A stretch of 39,408 nucleotides of DNA from an uncultured Frankiales bacterium. GTDB taxonomy: Bacteria > Actinomycetota > Actinomycetes > Mycobacteriales > SCTD01. The stretch spans positions 1 through 39,408 of the forward strand of contig CAMLIA010000015.1 of NCBI GenBank assembly GCA_946479905.1. Direction: 5' to 3'. The notes beneath the pieces are model-generated. The model did no database searches, was not told where the DNA came from, and was given only the letters and a program-made list of their open reading frames with translations. Positions 24,814 through 31,436 of the stretch are shown one piece after another; the stretch's first letter is position 1, and each line of letters starts with the position of its first letter. A program made the translations under genes and the position numbers.

Positions 24814-25168
24814 GCGACTCACCACCGGGCGGAATGACTGGCTCGGGCTGCAAGCAGGTGCGGTCCTCGTCCGGCCCCACCCAGGCGCAGGAACCGGGGT
24901 GGGTGCGTCCGCAAGCAGCGGGCGGAATGCTCGGACGGTTGTGCGTCTTGCTCAGGCCCGGCACCGAGGCGTGGGCCTCGTCTGACAGCGTGCAACGAGT
25001 CCCGTCCGGGAAGCGGTGCGTGCAGCCGTACCTGCCGCGCAGAGCGTTGATGAGGCCGTCCTCGTAGAAAGACTCCACGCCCCAATCGTCGGGGCGTGCG
25101 TGCGCCTTGAACGCGGCGCGGATGTCATCCACGGAGTAGAACTCCGTCCGCTCATTCTCGTCAGTCAC
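24806..25168 (-). CDS. hypothetical protein with Cys/His motifs
   Basis: 120 residues from GTG 25168, within a GTGACTGA overlap with the upstream stop. N-terminal FYSVDDIRAAFKAHARPDDW; middle GLINALRGRYGCTHRFPDGTR with CTLSDEAHAS; then ACGRTHPGSCAWVGPDEDRT and a closing VIPPGGESRG encoded by the repeated start-associated element. Phage proteins with CxH..C..H patterns of this kind are common and uncharacterised. Confidence 0.55.
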   Translation of the reverse strand: MTDENERTEFYSVDDIRAAFKAHARPDDWGVESFYEDGLINALRGRYGCTHRFPDGTRCTLSDEAHASVPGLSKTHNRPSIPPAACGRTHPGSCAWVGPDEDRTCLQPEPVIPPGGESRG

Positions 25169-25373
25169 GGGCCTGCTCCTCGTACTTGGCAGCGGTCGCC
25201 GGGTGCATCCGGGCGTGGGGTTGCCAGCCGTCCTCGTGGGCGATGCGCTGGGCGGCTTCCGACAGGTCAAGCCCGACGATCTTGGCCCGGTCGTCCGGCT
25301 GGCAGCCCGGACGGTGCGTCACGAACTCGTCCAAGCATCCGCAAAGGTTCCAGCCTTTTTCGTTCTCAGGCAT
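25161..25373 (-). CDS. small hypothetical protein
   Basis: 70 residues, ATG directly after a start-associated repeat (GGAGGTCCCG then ATG). MPENEKGWNLCGCLDEFVTH has a CxC and CQ pattern (LCGCLDE, PGCQPDD), then a helical end (LDLSEAAQRIAHEDGWQPHA; PATAAKYEEQARD). Possible metal-binding protein; unknown. Confidence 0.55.
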   Translation of the reverse strand: MPENEKGWNLCGCLDEFVTHRPGCQPDDRAKIVGLDLSEAAQRIAHEDGWQPHARMHPATAAKYEEQARD

Positions 25374-25503
25374 CGGGACCTCCGGGCGGAAAGACGCGAG
25401 GCGTGCAGCGCACGTTCTTGTCGTGCGGCGAGGTCACCGGCAGGTCGGGCGCACCCGGTCGGCACCAGCACGGCTCGTAGGGCTTCTGGTAAACCTCGGC
25501 CAT
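25366..25503 (-). CDS. very small hypothetical protein (45 residues)
   Basis: Begins at ATG 25503 with a start-associated repeat upstream and an ATGA overlap with the gene before it; its TGA overlaps the next gene's start. Translation begins MAEVYQKPYEPCWCRPGAPD, then LPVTSPHDKNVRC, ending TPRVFPPGGPDA. CWC and a later Cys suggest metal binding. Overlap on both sides and the shared start element argue it is a real gene. Confidence 0.55.
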   Translation of the reverse strand: MAEVYQKPYEPCWCRPGAPDLPVTSPHDKNVRCTPRVFPPGGPDA

Positions 25504-25715
25504 CACTCGCCCCTCCCCTCGGGCGAAAAGCGCAGAGCGTCGCGGCGGGCTAGGTCGTCGTCATCCGGCTCCCACTCGGGGTCGGCGATGCACGGCTCCT
25601 CTAGGTCGCGCCCCGAGTAGTTGCAGGCGCGACAGTGATCGAGGCACAGCCCGTCCGGGCAGATGCACCGCTTGCGCTCGGGGACGATCACGCCCGTGGC
25701 ACGCACGTCAGTCAT
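25503..25715 (-). CDS. small cysteine-rich hypothetical protein
   Basis: 70 residues from ATG 25715, behind a strong copy of the repeat. Six cysteines: RCICPDGLCLDHCRACNYSG and EEPCIADPEW, a likely zinc- or metal-binding knuckle; the C-terminal half is acidic (PDDDDLARRDALRFSPEGRG). Unknown function; in actinophages such proteins are early-expressed. Confidence 0.6.
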   Translation of the reverse strand: MTDVRATGVIVPERKRCICPDGLCLDHCRACNYSGRDLEEPCIADPEWEPDDDDLARRDALRFSPEGRGE

Positions 25716-25717
25716 TC

Positions 25718-25739
25718 GACTCACCTCCGGACGGAATGG
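25718..25739 (-). repeat. start-associated element, strongest copy 1
   Basis: Identical over 22 bases to 25933-25954; core leftward CCGTCCGGAGGTGAGTC, ending 2 bases before ATG 25715. Includes the Shine-Dalgarno GGAGGT plus a conserved 5' half not needed for ribosome binding. Confidence 0.75.
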
Positions 25740-25741
25740 CG

Positions 25742-25930
25742 TTAGTCGTCGTAGGGGCCGGGAGCATCGCCGCCACCTCCCTCTCCTACTCGATTGGTGG
25801 TTGGCTCGCGGTAAGGGTTGCGCGTCAGGGCCGCGAACGGCCCCTCGTGCGTCAGGGTGGCCGCGTCCGCGCAGCAGGCTGCGTAACCCGCCTCCCACGC
25901 TCGGGCGAGAGCGCGTCGCTTGTCACCCAT
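25742..25930 (-). CDS. small hypothetical protein
   Basis: 62 residues from ATG 25930 behind a perfect repeat copy. GDKRRALARAWEAGYAACCA then DAATLTHEGPFAALTRNPYR and a Gly-rich end (VGEGGGGDAPGPYDD). The ARAWEAGYAAC..D pattern is frequent in small phage proteins with a short helix and NPYR turn. Function unknown. Confidence 0.6.
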   Translation of the reverse strand: MGDKRRALARAWEAGYAACCADAATLTHEGPFAALTRNPYREPTTNRVGEGGGGDAPGPYDD

Positions 25931-26189
25931 CCGACTCACCTCCGGACGGAATGGGGTGAAGCGCGAGGTGCGTTGGGCACGGCCACTCGACCGCCTCGCC
26001 GTCGCGGCCGTAGCAGGACCCGCAGACCCAGGCTGTCGCCGGGCAGGTGAAACACAGCAGGTCATCCTCGCCCCACGTGTGGTCGTGCGAGTCGTCACCA
26101 CAGTCCTCGGCGTACTGGAGAACGGGTACGCGGCGGTGTAGTGCGGAAGCCGCAGCGATCCGCTCACTCTCGGTCGTGTGGTCAGCCAC
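25923..26189 (-). CDS. small hypothetical protein with zinc-ribbon-like cysteines
   Basis: 88 residues from GTG 26189 with GGAGG 6 bases upstream. The start is fixed by a GTGGCTGA overlap with the intended end of the frameshifted gene before it. Contains LLCFTCPATAWVCGSCYGRD and PCPTHLALH: four paired Cys plus Cys/His, a plausible zinc ribbon. Ends in the repeat-encoded IPSGGESDG. Confidence 0.6.
   Translation of the reverse strand: MADHTTESERIAAASALHRRVPVLQYAEDCGDDSHDHTWGEDDLLCFTCPATAWVCGSCYGRDGEAVEWPCPTHLALHPIPSGGESDG
25933..25954 (-). repeat. start-associated element, strongest copy 2
   Basis: Same 22 bases as 25718-25739, placed 2 bases before ATG 25930. Exact conservation across coding frame and ribosome-binding site suggests recent duplication or selection on the DNA/RNA itself. 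Confidence 0.75.
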
Positions 26190-26321
26190 GACGGGCCTCC
26201 TCGGTGAGCAGGACGAGTCGCTTGAGGATGCCGACGTAGCCGCCGTGCCAGTCGACGTTCGCGCGGTCTGGTCGCGGTAGGCGAGCCAGGCGGCCTGCGC
26301 CTCGGCGGTGCGGTCAGTCAT
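26182..26321 (-). pseudogene. frameshifted small gene
   Basis: Starts well at ATG 26321 (GAGGAGACCCG upstream, ATGA overlap) as MTDRTAEAQAAWLAYRDQT, then becomes Ser/Thr-rich nonsense and runs into the next gene's frame. The -1 frame instead reads ANVDWHGGYVGILKRLVLL then TEEARRG and a TGA overlapping the next start, exactly as neighbouring genes do, but that frame has no start codon. An indel near 26255-26265 (GACCGCGCGAAC), real or from sequencing, or an undescribed frameshift, would join the two into a ~44-residue protein. Confidence 0.6.
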
Positions 26322-26545
26322 CGGGTCTCCTCGGGTCGGTGGGTGGCGGGGTCGTAGATGGACCAGAGCAAGCGCCCGTCCGGGTCGGGCGAGCCGTCAC
26401 CTCGAACGGTCCGCCCGCCGTCGAGTCGGAGCAGGACACGCTGGCTCCAGTCGGCGGCGATCTCGCGGGCGAAGTCCATCGCCTCGGCCACGTCGCCAGT
26501 GCAACCGCCCAGCAGGCCGGAGCGCGCGATCCACGGGCGGCTCAT
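26318..26545 (-). CDS. small hypothetical protein
   Basis: 75 residues from ATG 26545 behind a repeat copy (GAGAGGGGTGACCG). SRPWIARSGLLGGCTGDVAE then AMDFAREIAADWSQRVLLRL and LLWSIYDPATHRPEE. The helix plus VLLRLDGGRTVR strand looks like a folded small domain. No family recognised. Confidence 0.6.
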   Translation of the reverse strand: MSRPWIARSGLLGGCTGDVAEAMDFAREIAADWSQRVLLRLDGGRTVRGDGSPDPDGRLLWSIYDPATHRPEETR

Positions 26546-26691
26546 CGGTCACCCCTCTCGGGACGGAATGACTCGAGCGGGCTCGGGATGCTGCCGTGTG
26601 CCCGGAGGCACTGGATCCCGTTGCCGATGTACCAGAGCCCGTCGTCGTCTGCTCGGTGGCAGGTGCGGCCGTCGTCGTGGTGCCAGGTCAT
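26542..26691 (-). CDS. very small hypothetical protein (49 residues)
   Basis: ATG 26691 overlaps the stop of the HTH gene (ATGA); its own stop overlaps the next start. MTWHHDDGRTCHRADDDGLW then YIGNGIQCLRAHGSIPSPLE, ending in the repeat-encoded FRPERGDR. Rich in His/Cys/Asp. Double overlap supports expression. Confidence 0.55.
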   Translation of the reverse strand: MTWHHDDGRTCHRADDDGLWYIGNGIQCLRAHGSIPSPLESFRPERGDR

Positions 26692-27533
26692 GCGCCGGCC
26701 GCCTTGCGTCCGGTCTGCTGTCGCTCGAGGTCGTCGAGGAGGCGGCGGCGGACGTCGCCGTACCGGAACAGCGGGTGGCCCTTGTCGTCGACGCCGCGCT
26801 GCTCGATGAGGTGGTGTCGGTGCCAGCGGTTGACGCGTTCGCGGACGACTTCGCGGGGTGCGCGGAGGCCGAGGTAGACGGCGGCGCGGGCGATCTCGGC
26901 GGGTGTCATGAGGCGGGCGTCGAGCTTGGCGTTGAGGTCGAGGCGGGCGTCGGCGGCGGGGATGGTGGCGCCGCAGTGGCGGCAGGTGGCGTCGACGGCG
27001 CCCTCGTCGGCGTAGACGTCGCCGTCGCACTTCGCGATGAGGATGAGGCCGTCGTCGTCGACGACGGGGCGTTCGCAGGGGCCGAGGTATTCGCGGGTCC
27101 GTTTGGTCCAGTCGATGACGCGTTCGGCTTCGGCGACGGCGACGGTGATCTCGTCGTGGGCGTCGGGGCCGTGATTGGGGTGAGCGGTGAGGTGTGCGAG
27201 CTGCGCGCGGATCATCGCGACCTGCCCGGCGGTGGTGTGTGCGTGGACCTCGCCGGCGAAGTAGGTGCCGGCGACGGCGGCCCAGCGGGTGAGGGTGGTG
27301 TGGAGGGCACGCTGGATGTCGGAGGCGGTTTCGTGCCAGGGCAGCGAGTGGCCGGCGGACCTGGCGCCGCCCTCGATGGGTGCGGACCGCTGGCGGGTGA
27401 TGGTGACGTCGAGCTCGGCGTCGACCCAGGTGGACTTCGACAGGGCGGTGTCGAGGTTGGTGGCGCAGGTGCGGCAGAGGGCGTGGTCGGCGGTGGTGGG
27501 CCGCTCGCAGAGGGGGCAAGCGTGGGTGGTCAC
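26688..27533 (-). CDS. zinc-finger and helix-turn-helix DNA-binding protein
   Basis: 281 residues. N-terminus CPLCERPTTADHALCRTC is a zinc finger. A helical middle follows (WHETASDIQRALHTTLTRWA; EITVAVAEAERVIDWTKRTR). A second zinc ribbon is built from GPCERPVVDDDG, AKCDGD and TCRHCGATI. The C-terminal ~75 residues form a winged-helix-like domain (MTPAEIARAAVYLGLRAPRE, VVRERVNRWHRHHLIEQRG, HPLFRYGDVRRRLLDDLE). Similar zinc/HTH proteins occur in actinophage early regions. Could regulate early genes or act in replication; no direct evidence which. Confidence 0.65.
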   Translation of the reverse strand: MTTHACPLCERPTTADHALCRTCATNLDTALSKSTWVDAELDVTITRQRSAPIEGGARSAGHSLPWHETASDIQRALHTTLTRWAAVAGTYFAGEVHAHTTAGQVAMIRAQLAHLTAHPNHGPDAHDEITVAVAEAERVIDWTKRTREYLGPCERPVVDDDGLILIAKCDGDVYADEGAVDATCRHCGATIPAADARLDLNAKLDARLMTPAEIARAAVYLGLRAPREVVRERVNRWHRHHLIEQRGVDDKGHPLFRYGDVRRRLLDDLERQQTGRKAAGA

Positions 27534-27548
27534 TGGTGGAGCTCCTTC

Positions 27549-27971
27549 TCAGAACGGCGGGACGGCGTCGGCGGGTGGGCGGGGGCGGGTCTCGGGGAAG
27601 GTTGAGCGGGCGCGCAGGGCCGGCGCAGGCGGGCCGAGGCTGCATCGGTGCTCGGCCAGGACGTCGGTGCGCTTCTGCGTGCTGGCGGGCTTTGCGGCGA
27701 TGTCGTGTCGGTCCCGCGGGTCGAGCACCCACCCGCCGCCCTCGCGTCGCAGGTGGAAGGTGCGGCGCCCCTGGAGCAGCACCACGGCCTCGCCGAGCTC
27801 AGACAACGGCAGCGGGTCGGCAGCGACCTCGACCGCGCAGATCACGTCGTCGAGGCCGGCGAGCACGGTGTGGGGGCAGGTCGGGCAGGGTCGCAGGCGA
27901 GCCCTGCGCGAGAGGCCGCTCTCGGTCAGGTGACCCGAGCGCACGAGATGCTCGAAGAGGGCGGCGTCCAT
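27549..27971 (-). CDS. hypothetical protein
   Basis: 140 residues from ATG 27971 (overlapping the primase/helicase stop); a GTG one codon earlier is possible. MDAALFEHLVRSGHLTESGL, CPTCPHTVLAGLDDVICAVE (CxxC plus Cys), LGEAVVLLQGRRTFHLRREG and WVLDPRDRHDIAAKPAS; proline-rich end. The CPTC..AG(L/Y)D form resembles small early actinophage zinc-binding proteins. Function unknown. Confidence 0.6.
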   Translation of the reverse strand: MDAALFEHLVRSGHLTESGLSRRARLRPCPTCPHTVLAGLDDVICAVEVAADPLPLSELGEAVVLLQGRRTFHLRREGGGWVLDPRDRHDIAAKPASTQKRTDVLAEHRCSLGPPAPALRARSTFPETRPRPPADAVPPF

Positions 27972-30367
27972 CACGACGACCGCTCGCGCGAGCAGGGGCC
28001 GCAGTAGCCCTTGAAGGTCTCGATGATGACGGCCGGCTTCGACTCCCCGCAGCCATTGCAGTCGAGGGTGCCGAAGGGCTTCCCGACCCCGCCCCGCGTC
28101 TCGACGAGATCATCGTCGCGCCCGGCCCCCGGCTCCGTCGGCCCGCCCCCGCCCCATCTATAGAGATGGGGCGGGGGGGCGGGGTCGAGTGACGGATCTG
28201 CCCACCCCGCCCCGGGCGGGCTCGGGGCGGGGTGGGGCGGGGTGGATTGGTCAGCCTTCCCGGACAGCTCTCCGGCGGCCGTGAAGGGCTTGATGACGGT
28301 GTGGACGAAGCCCTTCGGACCGTCCGTGCGCTTCACGTAACCGCGCCGGATGAGCTCGGCCAGAGCAGCGTCGGTGGACTCCTTGCGCCTGCCCATCTGC
28401 GCCCGCACCGCCTCCTTCGAGGTGTTCGGCGGGGTCGAGGCGAGCCAGGTCGAGATGTCCTCCATGAGAAGGATCTGCGCGCCGTCGCGGCGCTGCGCGG
28501 GACTGGTCATGTCGGGGGGGGTGATCTCGACGACGACCCCGCCAGAGTCCCGGTCGGAGGTGAGGACGGCGACACCGGCGTTGCGCCCGTTGCCCGAAGC
28601 CCCGCGCACGTGCCCGGCCCGGTCCTTGTCGACGATGAGGCCGAGCCGACCGGTCATGCCGCGCCCGAAGGGGTCGGTGACCTTCACCTTCACGACGCAG
28701 CCGGTCGTCATGGCGCGCTTCGCCTGCGCGCCGATCCCGCCCTTGCTCTCCTCGTTGCTCGCCTTCGCGATGTGGTCGACGTAGGCGACGCAGGCGCCGG
28801 TCCGGGCGAGCGGGCGCATGAGGAGCTGGAAGAACTTCGTGACGTCGGTGTTCGACATCAGGTCGAGCCCGAGCAGCGTCATCGCGGCGTTGAAGCCGTC
28901 GACCACGATGAGGTTGTAGGTGTTGCCCTCGAGCAGCATCGCCAGGTCGGCGGAGGCCGCGGTGGTGAGGCTCTCGACGGGGTCGGCGTAGTGCAGGTGG
29001 TCCTCGAGGTCTTCGTCGGCCACTCCGAGGGCGCGCAGGCGCGAGATGATGCCCGGAGCTGCGTCCTCGAAGTCGAGGTAGAGCACCCTGTGCCCGGCCT
29101 CGAGCTCTTGGGCGACGGCGGTGAGGGCGACCCACGTCTTGCCCGACTCGGACTCGCCGATGAGCCCGTTGATCTTGCCGGCGTACCAAAGCGGCTGCCC
29201 GTCGGCGCGGGACAGCACGGTCGGCGGCGGCTCGGACTCCTCACCGGTGAGCACCGGGCCGAGGTTCCGCGGCCACCACGAGGTGTGCTCCAGCTCGTCG
29301 ACCTCCACCTCGCCGACCTCGGCGGCCGGCAGGGGCGAGGACGGGACTGCGGCGAGCGCCGTCGCGCCGTCGGTGACCGGCTTCCGCTCGCCGACCACGA
29401 GCGCCGTGAGGGCGCCGTCGCAGTCGCAGGACGGGGCGGAAGGCATGTCGGCGGACACGAGGTTGACCGCGGAGACGAGCAGGTCGCCCCATTCGGCCGC
29501 AGCCTCGGCGTGCGTGCGGACCTTGCCGCCGCGTCGGGTGCCGGTGACGTTGCCGATGAAGGCGCGGTGGACGTCGGTCATCGCCGTCATCACGCCGCGG
29601 TGGCCCTCAGCGGCCAGACGGACGAACCGAGCCGTCGCCTGGCAGGCGGTGTCGTGGGCGCCGACACCGGCGCGACCGAGCGTGGCGGCGTCGGCCGCCG
29701 TTGCCTCGATCATGCGCCGGCAAGGGGTGTCGGTGGCGCCGGGCAGGCCGGCGAGCCAGGCGGCGGCCCCGCCGGCGCCGAAGTCGTTGCGAGCGACGTC
29801 GGCCGCCTCGCCCTTGCTGTAGGCCTCGACCCACCGCTGCGGCAGGTGCGGCAGGTCGTCGACGTTGGGGATGACGGTCGACACGACGTTGTCCGGGCCG
29901 ATCCAGCGGTAGGTCCCGCCGCCGGGGTGGACCGAAGGCCAGACCACGGCGTAGCGGTGGCGGCGCTGGATGGTCTCGATGCTGTCGCCGATCTGCTCCC
30001 AGGCCAGCCCGGGCGGCACGCGGTACAGGCGGATGCCCGAGACCCCGTCGTCGCGGCTGGTGGTCCGCCAGGTCGGCGGGAGCTCGCCGTGGAGCTCCTC
30101 GGCGGCGCGCAGGGTCTCGGCGCCGAGCTTGTCGTCGTAGGCGTCGACGTCGATCCCGATGACGTCCAGCGGCAGCCGGAGCGCGATGTTGCCGCCGGCG
30201 TGGCGACCCTCGGCCCAGGCGAAGACGTCGGCGTAGGACGGGTCCACCCCCGACGAGCCGGTGTGCCCGTCGGGCGGGTTGGCCTTCTTCTTCGCCGGCA
30301 GCGGCAGCACGCCGCGCCAGCCGGCCCGCCAGTAGAGGTCGAAGGCGGCGGAGAACGGCCCGCTCAT
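27971..30367 (-). CDS. primase-polymerase / helicase fusion protein
   Basis: 798 residues from ATG 30367, overlapping the previous stop (ATGA). N-terminal prim-pol domain (~1-200): AWAEGRHAGGNIALRL, the metal-binding Asp pair in VIGIDVDAYDD (Asp73, Asp75), TTSRDDGVSGIRLYR and the nucleotide-binding His in WPSVHPGGGTYRW. A RecA-like ATPase follows: Walker A GESESGKT (404-411), LYLDFEDAAPG (429-438), Walker B NLIVVDGFNA (485-494), YVDHIAK. Residues ~640-690 look like a winged helix. A proline/glycine-rich linker (700-765) leads to a C-terminal zinc ribbon (CNGCGE, CGPC). Probably starts and unwinds phage DNA replication. Confidence 0.88.
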   Translation of the reverse strand: MSGPFSAAFDLYWRAGWRGVLPLPAKKKANPPDGHTGSSGVDPSYADVFAWAEGRHAGGNIALRLPLDVIGIDVDAYDDKLGAETLRAAEELHGELPPTWRTTSRDDGVSGIRLYRVPPGLAWEQIGDSIETIQRRHRYAVVWPSVHPGGGTYRWIGPDNVVSTVIPNVDDLPHLPQRWVEAYSKGEAADVARNDFGAGGAAAWLAGLPGATDTPCRRMIEATAADAATLGRAGVGAHDTACQATARFVRLAAEGHRGVMTAMTDVHRAFIGNVTGTRRGGKVRTHAEAAAEWGDLLVSAVNLVSADMPSAPSCDCDGALTALVVGERKPVTDGATALAAVPSSPLPAAEVGEVEVDELEHTSWWPRNLGPVLTGEESEPPPTVLSRADGQPLWYAGKINGLIGESESGKTWVALTAVAQELEAGHRVLYLDFEDAAPGIISRLRALGVADEDLEDHLHYADPVESLTTAASADLAMLLEGNTYNLIVVDGFNAAMTLLGLDLMSNTDVTKFFQLLMRPLARTGACVAYVDHIAKASNEESKGGIGAQAKRAMTTGCVVKVKVTDPFGRGMTGRLGLIVDKDRAGHVRGASGNGRNAGVAVLTSDRDSGGVVVEITPPDMTSPAQRRDGAQILLMEDISTWLASTPPNTSKEAVRAQMGRRKESTDAALAELIRRGYVKRTDGPKGFVHTVIKPFTAAGELSGKADQSTPPHPAPSPPGAGWADPSLDPAPPPHLYRWGGGGPTEPGAGRDDDLVETRGGVGKPFGTLDCNGCGESKPAVIIETFKGYCGPCSRERSS
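28146..28177. repeat. perfect 14-bp inverted repeat inside primase/helicase gene
   Basis: CCCCCGCCCCATCT (28146-28159) and AGATGGGGCGGGGG (28164-28177) flank an ATAG loop. It lies in the codons of the disordered linker (PPPHLYRWGGGGP), where protein constraint is low. Predicted hairpin is very stable on either strand. Could be a terminator, attenuator or replication-associated structure. Confidence 0.7.
28224..28242 (+). other. G-quadruplex motif in primase/helicase gene
   Basis: Four GGGG runs separated by single bases C, T, C on the plus strand (non-template-sense relative to the leftward gene, so C-rich in its mRNA). Loops of one base are the most stable class. Only 46 bases from the 14-bp hairpin at 28146-28177. 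Confidence 0.65.
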
Positions 30368-30564
30368 CCGGCGCTCTCGGCGGTGATGATGGTGACGAAC
30401 GGACGGCGCGGGCCGCGGCGGGCCACGACCATGCACGACCAGCAGACGAGGAAGGGCGGGACGGCCTCGAAGCTCGAGCGCCGGGGGTTGCTGCTGTAGT
30501 CGAGGCGGTAGGTGGCGCGGTGGTGCTGGCAGGACTCGCACACCGGCTCGTGCTCGATGCTCAC
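30364..30564 (-). CDS. small zinc-ribbon-like protein
   Basis: 66 residues from GTG 30564 in a GTGA overlap; its stop overlaps the primase start. EPVCESCQHHRATYRLDYSS and PPFLVCWSCMVVARRGPRRP contain two CxxC pairs, a probable zinc ribbon, followed by a hydrophobic/basic end. Probably translated together with the primase/helicase. Function unknown. Confidence 0.6.
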   Translation of the reverse strand: MSIEHEPVCESCQHHRATYRLDYSSNPRRSSFEAVPPFLVCWSCMVVARRGPRRPFVTIITAESAG

Positions 30565-30860
30565 GCCGTGACCTCCTTGACGAAGCGGGTGAGCTCGCGG
30601 GCGCCGATGCGCCGCGGGCTGGTGACGGTCGAGCCGATGTAACCGAGGGCGAACTTGCCGTTGTGCCAGGCGCCGACGGCGGCGAACGGCGTGAAGCGCA
30701 GGCGGACGAGGACGGACTCGATGACCTTGTCGTCGAGCTCGGCCTTCGCGTAGGTGGTGCGGCAGCGCCAGCCGCCGGCTGTGGCGGTCTTCGCCAGCCG
30801 GGCCGCGCCCGTGGGGGTCTCGTCGGCCTCAGCGTCCCGGCAGGGGATGAGGATGGTCAT
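30561..30860 (-). CDS. hypothetical protein
   Basis: 99 residues from ATG 30860. TILIPCRDAEADETPTGAAR then RCRTTYAKAELDDKVIESVL, VRLRFTPFAAVGAWHNGKFA and LGYIGSTVTSPRRIGARELT. A compact alpha/beta protein; common form in actinophage replication regions but without assigned function. A longer open frame upstream overlaps the next gene's sequence and lacks a good start. Confidence 0.55.
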   Translation of the reverse strand: MTILIPCRDAEADETPTGAARLAKTATAGGWRCRTTYAKAELDDKVIESVLVRLRFTPFAAVGAWHNGKFALGYIGSTVTSPRRIGARELTRFVKEVTA

Positions 30861-30945
30861 GGGGTGCTCGTCTCGGTCGTGGGTGGTGGTCCTGGCGAAG
30901 GCCCCGCGCCCACCGGCGGGAGGTGCCGATGGGCGGGGGTCCCCG

Positions 30946-31410
30946 TCAGAGGCCGAGGGCCTTGCGCTGCTCCGGCGAGAGGTTCGACAGGGCAGCAGCG
31001 GCGGCGGCCGGGTCGACCCCGGCCGGGACAGCCGCGGGGGCGGGAGCCGAGGTGGCGGCCGGCGCCGGCGTGACGGGGGCGGGAGCGGCCCCGCCGCGGA
31101 CGACGCGGACGTCGAAGTGCTTGAGCGTCTTGCCGCCCGAGCGCTTCTCGACCTCGGTGTGGGTGATGGTGATGTGGTCGCCGGGCTCGGGGCGCTGCGT
31201 GACGAGCTCGGTCTTGAGCTTGATCTGCCCCGCGGTGACCGTGCGCTCCTCACCGGTGTCGGTGGTCAGGAGCACCTGCGGCGCGACCGACCCGTCGTCG
31301 AAGCGGTGGGAGCGGATCGCGGTGATGGTGCCGGCGACGCTGTCGCCGACGTTCTCGAACTTGACGTACTCGCCACCGGCGCGCAGGTCGGGGTCGTCCC
31401 AGATGGACAT
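30946..31410 (-). CDS. conserved early protein, possible OB-fold
   Basis: 154 residues from ATG 31410 with GAGAGGA upstream. MSIWDDPDLRAGGEYVKFEN, VGDSVAGTITAIRSHRFDDG, QVLLTTDTGEERTVTAGQIK and HITITHTEVEKRSGGKTLKH form an antiparallel barrel pattern with basic and aromatic residues, followed by a Pro/Ala-rich linker and a short C-terminal helix (LSNLSPEQRKALGL). By position between nuclease and primase it could bind single-stranded DNA, but no diagnostic SSB motif is seen. Confidence 0.5.
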   Translation of the reverse strand: MSIWDDPDLRAGGEYVKFENVGDSVAGTITAIRSHRFDDGSVAPQVLLTTDTGEERTVTAGQIKLKTELVTQRPEPGDHITITHTEVEKRSGGKTLKHFDVRVVRGGAAPAPVTPAPAATSAPAPAAVPAGVDPAAAAAALSNLSPEQRKALGL

Positions 31411-31436
31411 GGGTGGTGGTTCCTCTCGGTGTTGGG

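Larger units (their letters stand above)
24811..26572 (-). repeat. family of start-associated repeats upstream of tiny genes
   Basis: Six copies of a ~25-base element lie immediately before gene starts: 24814-24837, 25374-25395, 25504-25532, 25716-25740, 25931-25955 and 26546-26572. Leftward consensus is TTCCG(T/C)CCGGAGGTGAGTC followed within 1-3 bases by ATG or GTG. It contains the ribosome-binding GGAGGT but conservation extends ~10 bases 5' of it. It also encodes the C-terminus of the preceding gene (VIPPGGES, FPPGGPDA, RFSPEGRGE, IPSGGESDG, FRPERGDR). The arrangement resembles the start-associated sequences of some mycobacteriophages. Confidence 0.7.
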
